A stretch of 43,280 nt of DNA from positions 1-43,280 of IMG/VR virus record IMGVR_UViG_3300042544_003877, one strand, 5' to 3'. Made by a program: the position numbers and the translations under genes. The DNA is from a virus. The notes beneath the pieces are model-generated. The model ran no database searches. It was given only the letters and a program-made list of their open reading frames with translations, and had not been told where the DNA came from. This document shows positions 30,681-38,036 of this stretch, piece after piece (position 1 is the first letter of the stretch; every line of letters starts with the position of its first letter).

Positions 30681-32006
30681 ATGTCAATTGCAAAAAAAGT
30701 TGAAGAATTAAAATCCACATTAGCTTCAAGTAGTCCTCTTACTGGATTGCTCAATCAATCATTCTTACCAGAAAATGAAATAGCTAAGAAAATACTATTA
30801 AATAGAAATCCAAATCTATCCAAATCTGATGCAGATCTAATGATTGATGGATCAAGATCAAATCCTATACCAACTGGACTTACAGGCCCTGGAGCAATTG
30901 GAGCCGCTGGGTCGGTAGGTCTAACAGAATTGCCTACATCTACAGGCGCAATTGGAGCCGCTGGTAATGTTGCCTCAATTATACAACAGTTAAAAAATGT
31001 TCCTGGTCCAGCAACAATTTATTCTGCGCAGAACAAGTCAGATTCGGCTGGAACAAATTTTCCTTTACCACAGACATCTCCTTATTTAATAGAGGCGAAG
31101 AATATGAAAGGTAGAATAACAGTGTGTGTTACAATGTTATCATCTATGCAGATATCTTTACTACAAGAGCTTATAAGAGTTGCAATTCAAATAGGTACTT
31201 CAATTGCAGGCATTGCAATAATGGTTGCTCCTATGTCTTTTAATGTCCCAGGTGCGATATCACATCTTTTACTTATTGTTGATCAATTATCAAATATATG
31301 TAAAACAATTTTATCATGTATGCCTTTTTTAGATTGTCTTTCTCTATTGGATTTTGTGATAGATAATGTTCCTTCAAATCCAGTTGTTGTTGGATTAGAG
31401 GTGGTTATAACATTTTTGTTAAGTATTTATAAACTTTGTAGCATTTTAAAAGAATTTATTGATAAGTTATTTGGATCTTTAAATAAAAAAATAAATTGCG
31501 AAAAAGAAAAAAGAAAATATAATAGAAAAAAAAGAAAGTTGATAAAAGAAATAAGAGAGTTACTAAAAGATGAAGGATTCGGTGGAACTCCTTATTCCTT
31601 AATACCTTCTGAAAAGGATGAGAACTATTTTACACAATTAGAAGATAAACTTAGATTGCTTTTGAAAGATGGTGAAATATCAGAGGATGGTGCAGATGAT
31701 GCAAGAGATATACAAGATGAAATAAAATCATTTGATGACAGAATAAAAATAATATGTGATTTTACAATACCAGAAACACAGAACGGTGAAATAGATCTTG
31801 ATAAGGTAGATCTTGATAACGAAGTTTTTCAAAGCATAAGGAACATAAAGGGTGTTACAGATGCAATTGCAGTTGGTAGAGAAAAATATGTTTATGATGC
31901 TGAACTACCAGATGGTACAGTATTAAAAGATCTTACTTTAGAAGAAATAAAAGAACTTCAAGAAAAATTTGATATTATATTCAAAACAAATGAGAATTTA
32001 AACTAA
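30681..32006 (+). CDS. Virion-type protein with central hydrophobic helices
   Basis: In this 441-residue protein the N-terminal third is Gly/Ala/Pro-rich with a repeated T-G-x-G-A-I-G-A-A-G motif (about 73-97). Residues about 150-260 form long hydrophobic helices (LIRVAIQIGTSIAGIAIMVA, LEVVITFLLSIYKLCSILKE). A charged coiled-coil region (EKEKRKYNRKKRKLIKEIRE) and an acidic tail follow. Hydrophobic helices flanked by coiled coil occur in tape-measure and membrane-penetrating virion proteins, although 441 residues is short for a tape measure of a long tail. It is in an operon with 29279 and 32049. Function is inferred from context only. Confidence 0.65.
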   Translation: MSIAKKVEELKSTLASSSPLTGLLNQSFLPENEIAKKILLNRNPNLSKSDADLMIDGSRSNPIPTGLTGPGAIGAAGSVGLTELPTSTGAIGAAGNVASIIQQLKNVPGPATIYSAQNKSDSAGTNFPLPQTSPYLIEAKNMKGRITVCVTMLSSMQISLLQELIRVAIQIGTSIAGIAIMVAPMSFNVPGAISHLLLIVDQLSNICKTILSCMPFLDCLSLLDFVIDNVPSNPVVVGLEVVITFLLSIYKLCSILKEFIDKLFGSLNKKINCEKEKRKYNRKKRKLIKEIRELLKDEGFGGTPYSLIPSEKDENYFTQLEDKLRLLLKDGEISEDGADDARDIQDEIKSFDDRIKIICDFTIPETQNGEIDLDKVDLDNEVFQSIRNIKGVTDAIAVGREKYVYDAELPDGTVLKDLTLEEIKELQEKFDIIFKTNENLN

Positions 32007-32048
32007 AGGGAAAATTTTTAATAGAATATTTAAATTAAAATTATTGTT

Positions 32049-32282
32049 ATGCCAAAATCAAAACACAGGAAAAACCACAAACAAAAAGTTTCAGCTAGAA
32101 ATCAAAGAATTCAAAATGAAAAAAGAAGCATTGAGAAGAAACAAAGAGATTTTATAATGCAACTTATAGAACAGGAAAAATCAAGAGGACTATTTGATTC
32201 AAATAATCAATTAACTCCCGATTTTAAATTACCTGATTCAATAAATAATGATTCACCACTTATGAGTGGCCCGATCATCTAA
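32049..32282 (+). CDS. Small basic protein in the tail gene cluster
   Basis: This 77-residue protein begins MPKSKHRKNHKQKVSARNQR, strongly basic, followed by a helix (QRDFIMQLIEQEKSRGLF) and a short polar tail. It may bind nucleic acid or an acidic partner. It follows 30681-32006 by 42 bases on the same strand. No family recognised. Confidence 0.65.
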   Translation: MPKSKHRKNHKQKVSARNQRIQNEKRSIEKKQRDFIMQLIEQEKSRGLFDSNNQLTPDFKLPDSINNDSPLMSGPII

Positions 32283-32475
32283 ATATTAAGAAAGGTAATA
32301 GTGTAAGGTGAGATAAAAATTCAAATTTATTGTCATTTTTCCTATTCAAGATATTTGATATTCTAGTTGTTAAATACCTCTGAGCAATTTTAGATATTCT
32401 TGACTCAGGTTTGTTTAATTTACAACAAGTTAAATATCTGTTAATAAGAAGAATCGATTCTATATCTTTTGGCAT
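32275..32475 (-). CDS. Small basic unknown protein
   Basis: This 66-residue frame (MPKDIESILLINRYLTCCKL ... FLSHLTLLPFLIFR) is the only coding candidate in 32283-32522. It has protein-like composition with hydrophobic and basic alternation, overlaps the convergent gene by 8 bases, and is divergent from the AAA ATPase gene. The rest of the intergenic stretch to 32522 shows only AT-rich promoter-like sequence. Confidence 0.5.
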   Translation of the reverse strand: MPKDIESILLINRYLTCCKLNKPESRISKIAQRYLTTRISNILNRKNDNKFEFLSHLTLLPFLIFR

Positions 32476-32522
32476 TTATTTATTTACTTTTCACATATAT
32501 ATAAACATAAAAAAATCAAAAA

Positions 32523-33566
32523 ATGAAAATAAATTATACATCTGATTCCAAAGAAACAAACTGGTTCCTATTCTGCTTAGATAAGTTCGGCAAATTACCA
32601 AACACATTCATATTACATGATATGTTTGTTGGTGTGGATTTTATCCAATCAATGAAATCGGAAGAAGTTAATTCTGTGATAGAACTTTTAGATTCTGAGG
32701 AAAAAATAATAAATCAAAAATCACTTCACAAAATATCAGATTCTATTTATATCTCATTTATTGAATTAGAAAAAAATACAGATGAATTTTTTGTAACAGA
32801 AGTTGTATTTTACTACTCTGAAAAATCAGATCTTGAAAAAATAAATTCTCTGATAGATACATTAAATAGTGTTAAGATAGAAGAAGACTTTTTTGAAGAA
32901 CCAAAAAAATCCAAATTGAATATTATTTCTGTTTCACCTGATAAACTCTTTTTACAACCTATAGATTTAAATATAGAAGATAAAGTAAGTCCAGAGGAAA
33001 AATATTCACAAGAGGTTATAAAAAATGTTAAAAAATTAAAAAAGAAAATAAAAAATTCCAAAAAAGGACTTTCCATTTTCTACGGAGAAAGAGGGTTAGG
33101 AAAAACAGAAATGGTAAAACATCTGATATCCGAATTAGATAAAACATCTATATTCATACCTTCTAACTCATTAGACCTTACTATAAATAATCCAGATTTT
33201 AAAAAACTCATCAATAAGGATACTCTATTAATAATAGATGATTGTGAGTTCTTTTCAAATGTGCAAATATCTAAAATGAACTTCATAACAAATAACATAC
33301 TACAATTAGTTGATGGAATATTATCAGATATTCTTGACTTACATATTATTCTTATTTTCAATGAAGAATCACTGGATGAAATAGATGAAAATATATTAGA
33401 TTGTAATAACTTAATAGAAGTTATTGAATTCAAAGAACTAGATGTAGATTTGTCAAATGAATTGAGCAAAACCTTTGGATTTAATAAAAAATATAAAACT
33501 CCACAGAGACTAGTTGATGTTGCAAATAGGAGATCTTGTGGTTCAAAAATAAAAATGGGTATATGA
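32523..33566 (+). CDS. AAA-type P-loop ATPase with novel N-terminal domain
   Basis: The 347-residue protein has an N-terminal alpha/beta domain (about 1-125) of unknown type and a Lys-rich linker. The ATPase domain follows, with Walker A GERGLGKT (188-195), Walker B LLIIDD (235-240) and a sensor-1-like LHIILIFNEESLDE segment. The C-terminus (TPQRLVDVANRRSCGSKIKM) has arginines suited to sensor-2 contact. It could be a clamp-loader-like or remodelling ATPase, but no specific family is assigned. Its stop overlaps the next start (ATGA), followed by a Dam-type methyltransferase, so an ATPase, a coiled-coil protein and a methyltransferase form one operon. Confidence 0.8.
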   Translation: MKINYTSDSKETNWFLFCLDKFGKLPNTFILHDMFVGVDFIQSMKSEEVNSVIELLDSEEKIINQKSLHKISDSIYISFIELEKNTDEFFVTEVVFYYSEKSDLEKINSLIDTLNSVKIEEDFFEEPKKSKLNIISVSPDKLFLQPIDLNIEDKVSPEEKYSQEVIKNVKKLKKKIKNSKKGLSIFYGERGLGKTEMVKHLISELDKTSIFIPSNSLDLTINNPDFKKLINKDTLLIIDDCEFFSNVQISKMNFITNNILQLVDGILSDILDLHIILIFNEESLDEIDENILDCNNLIEVIEFKELDVDLSNELSKTFGFNKKYKTPQRLVDVANRRSCGSKIKMGI

Positions 33567-33916
33567 AAGAGTTAAATGATGAGAGTCTATTTGAATATCT
33601 TATGACAGCAGATTTCATAGAAAACTATAGACCAGATGAATGGAAATTTCTATTATTAAAATTCAGGTCCTTTTATAAGGTTCTAAGAGGAAATAAAGAA
33701 AGAATAGAAAATGAAAAAGATTATCAGATAAAGATTCTACAAAATCAATTAGAAAGTCTTACCATAAATTTAGAAAAACAACAAATAATTAGTTCAAATC
33801 TTCAAAATAAAATCGATTTTTCTGAGAGAAAAAGAAAACTAACTTGGAAAGAAAGGTTTAAAGGAGAAATAGAAAGATTCAGTAAAAATGATACAAATGA
33901 TACAACCACCACTTAA
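33563..33916 (+). CDS. Coiled-coil protein coupled to the AAA ATPase
   Basis: The start at 33563 (ATGA overlap with the ATPase stop) gives 117 residues beginning MKELNDESLFEYLMTADFIE. An upstream ATG at 33536 would overlap by 31 bases. The N-terminal half has a compact YRPDEWKFLLLKFRSFYKVL segment. The second half is coiled coil (YQIKILQNQLESLTINLEKQ). The tail is N/D/T-rich. It overlaps the next gene by 17-29 bases. Probable partner of the ATPase, from coupling. Confidence 0.7.
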   Translation: MKELNDESLFEYLMTADFIENYRPDEWKFLLLKFRSFYKVLRGNKERIENEKDYQIKILQNQLESLTINLEKQQIISSNLQNKIDFSERKRKLTWKERFKGEIERFSKNDTNDTTTT

Positions 33917-34742
33917 TTATACGGGAAGCAAGTTTAAGTTACTAAATCAAATTCTACCAGAATTAAACTACAAAAAAGAAAAGTTTGTTGATTTATTTGC
34001 AGGTGGTGGTTCGGTATATGCCAATGTTTTAGATAAATATGAAAAAATAATAGTAAATGATATTATAAAAGATCTAGTAAATATCCACAAAGGAATATTA
34101 GAATCAGATGAAATAATAGAACTAACTAAATTAAACTGCAAAGATTTAAAAATAAATAAAGAATTATATGATAGATTAAGAGATTCATATAATGAGACAC
34201 CTTCTGCTGATAAATTATGGGCACTTATATTGAGTTGCAATTCGAACTTAATAAGATTCAATCAAAAGGGTGAATTTAACCAAACTTGGGGAAAAAGATC
34301 TTGGAATCCAAGTACAGATAAAAAATTAGATACTTATAGATCACATATAAGAAAGTTTAAAGAAAAAATAAAATTTGAATCAAAATCATTTGAAATGATA
34401 GAAATTGATGAGAATATGATGATCTATATCGATCCTCCTTATGGATATGTAAAAGATAAATCTGGTGAAATTGGAAATAAACAAATAAGTGAAGCAGGAT
34501 ACAACAATTTCTATCACCAAAAAGATGATTTAAATTTATACCAGTTTTGTCATAAAATAAATGAAATCGGATCGAGTTTTATGATATCGGGTGTTTTAGA
34601 GCACGGTGGACAAACAACTTGGATTTTAGATAAATTAATATCTGATGGATTCAATTTTAAAGAGTTGAATTGTAACTATGAAAAAATAAATAAAAGTGGC
34701 AATGATAAAAACACTATAGAAATAATAGTTAAGAACTACTAG
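33888..34742 (+). CDS. dam: Dam-type (D12 class) N6-adenine DNA methyltransferase
   Basis: 284 residues from 33888; the ATG at 33900 (MIQPPLNYTGSKFKLL) is equally likely. Motif X/I: PLNYTGSKFKLLNQILPEL and FVDLFAGGGSVYANV (AdoMet binding). An acidic loop VNDI follows, and the catalytic motif IV is YIDPPYGY. The layout matches T4 Dam and E. coli Dam, which methylate adenine in GATC. No endonuclease partner is seen. Likely functions are protection from host restriction or marking of DNA for replication or packaging. It is the last gene of an operon with the AAA ATPase. Confidence 0.93.
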   Translation: MIQMIQPPLNYTGSKFKLLNQILPELNYKKEKFVDLFAGGGSVYANVLDKYEKIIVNDIIKDLVNIHKGILESDEIIELTKLNCKDLKINKELYDRLRDSYNETPSADKLWALILSCNSNLIRFNQKGEFNQTWGKRSWNPSTDKKLDTYRSHIRKFKEKIKFESKSFEMIEIDENMMIYIDPPYGYVKDKSGEIGNKQISEAGYNNFYHQKDDLNLYQFCHKINEIGSSFMISGVLEHGGQTTWILDKLISDGFNFKELNCNYEKINKSGNDKNTIEIIVKNY

Positions 34743-34776
34743 TTTTACAATATATAAAAAAAACATATTTTGTAAA

Positions 34777-35004
34777 ATGAAAGAAATAGATAAATATCAA
34801 GAACTTCTTAACTTAATAACAGAGGAAGTAACACTTACAATAAACGGAAAAGAAAAAAAATATCTTTTAAAAGAAGAATTTGAAGCATTCTTCATAAAAA
34901 AGAATAAAAGCGCTGGTCCTAGAATAAGAAAGATAATGCAGCTGATCAAATCCACATCATCAGATATAAGAGAAAATGTGCAAAATTTCAAATCTGATAT
35001 ATAA
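34777..35004 (+). CDS. Small basic helical protein
   Basis: The 75-residue protein MKEIDKYQELLNLITEEVTL ends in a conserved-looking basic helix (SAGPRIRKIMQLIKSTSSDI). It resembles small DNA-binding or internal proteins by composition only. It is closely followed by 35015. A real gene by position; function unknown. Confidence 0.65.
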   Translation: MKEIDKYQELLNLITEEVTLTINGKEKKYLLKEEFEAFFIKKNKSAGPRIRKIMQLIKSTSSDIRENVQNFKSDI

Positions 35005-35017
35005 TATATAAGATATG
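35003..35017 (+). promoter_or_regulatory. AATATATAAGATATG start module
   Basis: Identical 15-mer to those at 29267-29281 and 39903-39917, ending in the ATG of the 35015 gene. It overlaps the stop of the preceding gene. Confidence 0.6.
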
Positions 35018-35560
35018 AAAAAGTTCTCAAAGATAACAGGCGAAAAAGTAAATGAGCAAATCCCAGTAGAAGTCAAAACTACTGATGTTGATCTTATGAA
35101 ATCAGGAGTGATGAATCTTTTAGATTCATATATTGGGGTGAGAATGTATGGTCCAGTAACTAGACATGAAAGAGCAGGTTCTGTTAAAATAATAGGAAAA
35201 GAAGTATTCGTAGAAGCACTTATGGATTTCTTAGAAGATTTCACATCAAAGGATAAAGTAAAATTACTTGAAAATCTTAAATCAGAATCAAAAGATTGGC
35301 AACTTATTGATGCAAAAATCGATCAGATAAAATCATCACAAGAAGAAATATCTGAATCAAAATTAATTGCACATAAAGAAAAAATATCATCAATGATTAA
35401 AAGATATCCTTCTAAAGAATCACTCAATGATTATATCGATTCAACAATTATGAAGATTGATGAAGAAACAAAAGTACTTAGAAGTATTGCAGCAAAAAGA
35501 ATGAATAATTCAAATAATGAATTACTCAACTTAATAGAGGAAAAGTACAGATCTATTTAA
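35015..35560 (+). CDS. Helical unknown protein, probably structural
   Basis: The 181-residue protein begins MKKFSKITGEKVNEQIPVEV; only the first five residues recall the shared tag. A short ordered segment (VMNLLDSYIGVRMYGPVTRH) precedes long helices (FVEALMDFLEDFTSKDKVKL, KLIAHKEKISSMIKRYPSKE). It starts under the AATATATAAGATATG module also found before the 29279 and 39915 genes of the tail region. No family recognised. Confidence 0.65.
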   Translation: MKKFSKITGEKVNEQIPVEVKTTDVDLMKSGVMNLLDSYIGVRMYGPVTRHERAGSVKIIGKEVFVEALMDFLEDFTSKDKVKLLENLKSESKDWQLIDAKIDQIKSSQEEISESKLIAHKEKISSMIKRYPSKESLNDYIDSTIMKIDEETKVLRSIAAKRMNNSNNELLNLIEEKYRSI

Positions 35561-36164
35561 TAGTACAATTTCTAAAATCACTCATTATTGAATTTCTAAA
35601 TTCACGGAATTCAGAATAAAGTTCTTCCCAAGTCCAATCTTTCTTTGAGTTTATTTTATTCCAAATATCATTTGCACAAGAAAAATCATATATTTCGCCG
35701 GTTTTTGCAATTTGTTGACCAAAAAGTGGAATTCTAAGTGAATGAAAAATCGATTTCACTCCTATGTGATATTCATTTTGATACAATTTCTTTTTGCACT
35801 TTACCCAAGAATTCGAAGAAGTATGTGAGAAATTATGTCTAAGTCTTGGAATAATAAGATCAAATTTAAAATCGATGGTATCTAATATTTTAAACTCATC
35901 TGGTGCAAAGTAACATTCTAAAGCACCTGGATGATGTTCATTCAGAAGATTTTGAAATTGCACAGGAGTTTGAATGTGAATATTAAAATCTCCACTTTTT
36001 ATTTCCTGATTAGTATTTGGAGTATTTGCAATAACTCTAAAATCCCAATCAGAACTATTATCATAGGTTCCATACACTCTTGATCCAAATACGAAAATCG
36101 ATTTAACACGAGTTGGATGAAGTTTAGATCTTTTTATAACTTCATCAGCAGTTGGTATCTTCAT
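35553..36164 (-). CDS. Nucleotidyltransferase (Pol beta-like/MNT fold)
   Basis: The 203-residue protein has the catalytic core IFVFGSRVYGTYDNSSDWDF (about 23-42), G-S-x(n)-D-x-D, with both metal-binding Asp residues present. The C-terminal half is helical and ends in RNCTIK. Related phage enzymes transfer nucleotides to RNA, protein or small molecules. The substrate is unknown; no toxin-antitoxin partner is adjacent, so the MNT antitoxin type is unlikely. It is transcribed alone under a TATATTTG box at 36178-36185, suggesting early expression. Confidence 0.85.
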   Translation of the reverse strand: MKIPTADEVIKRSKLHPTRVKSIFVFGSRVYGTYDNSSDWDFRVIANTPNTNQEIKSGDFNIHIQTPVQFQNLLNEHHPGALECYFAPDEFKILDTIDFKFDLIIPRLRHNFSHTSSNSWVKCKKKLYQNEYHIGVKSIFHSLRIPLFGQQIAKTGEIYDFSCANDIWNKINSKKDWTWEELYSEFREFRNSIMSDFRNCTIK

Positions 36165-36177
36165 TTTAAAATTTTTA

Positions 36178-36185
36178 CAAATATA
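36178..36185 (-). promoter_or_regulatory. Bacteroidota-type -7 box TATATTTG
   Basis: On the minus strand TATATTTG ends 13 bases before the ATG at 36164. This is the third such octamer at the start of a metabolic-type gene here. Confidence 0.55.
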
Positions 36186-36194
36186 GTAAAAAAA

Positions 36195-37649
36195 TTATTT
36201 TTTTATCTCTCCTGTTGGACTCATTTTAGTTACTTTTTCTGTTGGAATAACTTTGTAGTCTAATTCGGGATCAGTAGAACTATACTCTGATGGTTCAGAC
36301 CAAACCAATTTTAAATTGAATGGTACTCCCGAAAGATCATTTATTATCTTATTCTTGAACATATCAATGAATCTAATTCCTTCATAAGGAGGAACTTTAC
36401 ATGCTGAGATGATATTACTAACTGAACCAATTCCACCATGTCCTCCAGCGACTGTTATCTCATCTTGTCCGATTGATGTATTTGCATCATAATATCCTAG
36501 ATGTTTCTGAAAGTTGGTCAAAAGATTTTTCATATATTCACCAAGATCAGTTACTTCTTCTCCTGATTTCAATTTAGGAAGATTCTCAGTTTCACTTATC
36601 TTTTTATAAGCACAAACCTGTAAGGTAGATCCATACTGAAGTAAAATGAATTTAGGTTCAACTGGAATTTTACCATCAATAAAATCTTTCTCAACAATAA
36701 CTCTTGCTCTAAGAGCATTTGCCCAAACACCAGTTGGAATAAAAACAAGATCTCCTATGATCTGATATCCATCAGGGGATATTCCAATTCCTTTCTTCCA
36801 ATCTGAGACAAACTCTGATTGTGATGTATATACTTTTTTCTCTTTTGAGAATTTTCCTCTTGTTCTTGCTTGCATCTCACCCATTCTCCATAGAGAATCC
36901 GCCATGAATTCTTTTTTCTGTCCTTTTTTAAATCCACTTTTTATAACATTGTGATGTGGATAAACCGCTTTCATAACATTGAATATTGAATATATTGAAG
37001 CATCATTGCAATTATGAATAACAGAAACTAAAGTCTCTGTATCACCTCTTTTTATGAATTGGTTAAAAGCAGCTGCAAACTCAAGTCTTTTTTTATCTGA
37101 TTTTTTTATTTCGGATAAATCAAAATCTAAAAGTCTTTGCCAAGAAACTCCATAATCAGAATATTTTGCCGCATCTACCATATCAATCACTGATACCGTT
37201 AATTCATCCTGAGGTATTCCTAATGTCTGACAAAGAGCTTCATAAGCAGAAGCAGTTTGCTTTTTCTGAACCGGAGACCTCTTATACTTTTCCATTTCTT
37301 CTGGCGAGAATGATCCATGATGATCTAAATAAAAATCAATATGTTGATCTCTTTCATCTCCTGGCATGCTTGCAAAATCTAAAACAACATTTATTAATTT
37401 TGGATCTATTGAAGTGTATTTCCAACCATCGGTATAGTTAATCATTCCATATTTTACTATCTCAAACCCTTTGTTTAAAAGCCAACTTTTAGCTGCAATG
37501 GCACAGAATAATCCATCTAAGTCATCGTGTGTATAGAGAGCCACCTTCTTGCCGATCTTTCCTTTTTTCAACCAATATTCCTCTCTAACAGGAAGTCTCG
37601 GAGATGATTCTTCTTTTATTATATTAAATTCTTGCCATTTCTTAATCAT
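36195..37649 (-). CDS. DHH-family phosphoesterase with capsid-targeting-like N-terminus
   Basis: The 484-residue protein begins MIKKWQEFNIIKEESSPRLP, a shared-tag variant. DHH-family motifs: YTHDDLDGLFCA (about 39-50, metal ligands), LNVVLDFA region, FYLDHHGSF (about 107-114, D-H-H) and VIDMVDAAKYSD. The C-terminal DHHA1-like domain contains TVAGGHGGIGSVSNII, the substrate-binding Gly-His-Gly motif. The family includes RecJ nucleases, oligonucleases and cyclic-dinucleotide phosphodiesterases. Without a RecJ OB domain and at this length, a nano-RNase or cyclic-nucleotide role (which could counter nucleotide-based host defence) is possible but unproven. The tag suggests the enzyme could enter the head. 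Confidence 0.87.
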   Translation of the reverse strand: MIKKWQEFNIIKEESSPRLPVREEYWLKKGKIGKKVALYTHDDLDGLFCAIAAKSWLLNKGFEIVKYGMINYTDGWKYTSIDPKLINVVLDFASMPGDERDQHIDFYLDHHGSFSPEEMEKYKRSPVQKKQTASAYEALCQTLGIPQDELTVSVIDMVDAAKYSDYGVSWQRLLDFDLSEIKKSDKKRLEFAAAFNQFIKRGDTETLVSVIHNCNDASIYSIFNVMKAVYPHHNVIKSGFKKGQKKEFMADSLWRMGEMQARTRGKFSKEKKVYTSQSEFVSDWKKGIGISPDGYQIIGDLVFIPTGVWANALRARVIVEKDFIDGKIPVEPKFILLQYGSTLQVCAYKKISETENLPKLKSGEEVTDLGEYMKNLLTNFQKHLGYYDANTSIGQDEITVAGGHGGIGSVSNIISACKVPPYEGIRFIDMFKNKIINDLSGVPFNLKLVWSEPSEYSSTDPELDYKVIPTEKVTKMSPTGEIKK

Positions 37650-37664
37650 AGATTTTGATTATTT

Positions 37665-38036
37665 TTAAATGTATATATAAAATAAAAAACTTTTACTTTT
37701 TATTGAAATATCAATCAAACATCCACGTTTTTCTAAAATATCAATAACCCCATCAAAAAGATCTTGGTGTTTTTCTTTTATTGATTGCATTCTTAATATC
37801 TGAACTCCTGATAATGAGAAATCAACCTCTGGTGTAACTTCCACAAGAACAACCTCATTCACATCAAAATGTAAATCATCTCCAATGAGAACAGGATCAT
37901 TCACTCTTTTTATTGGTGATGTTTTAACTTCAAATGTTAGTTTTGGTATATCATAAAAGTAACTTTTAAATATCTCATCAATCTCTTTCTCAGTGAATGG
38001 TAGATCAAAATCTTCAAATAATTTTATTCTTTTCAT
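37665..38036 (-). CDS. Small unknown protein with capsid-targeting-like N-terminus
   Basis: The 123-residue protein begins MKRIKLFEDFDLPFTEKEID, matching the tag up to the acid residues. A mixed alpha/beta body follows (ISIKSKSFLFYIYI at the end). Its start overlaps the end of the 38033 gene by 4 bases. No family recognised. Confidence 0.65.
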   Translation of the reverse strand: MKRIKLFEDFDLPFTEKEIDEIFKSYFYDIPKLTFEVKTSPIKRVNDPVLIGDDLHFDVNEVVLVEVTPEVDFSLSGVQILRMQSIKEKHQDLFDGVIDILEKRGCLIDISIKSKSFLFYIYI

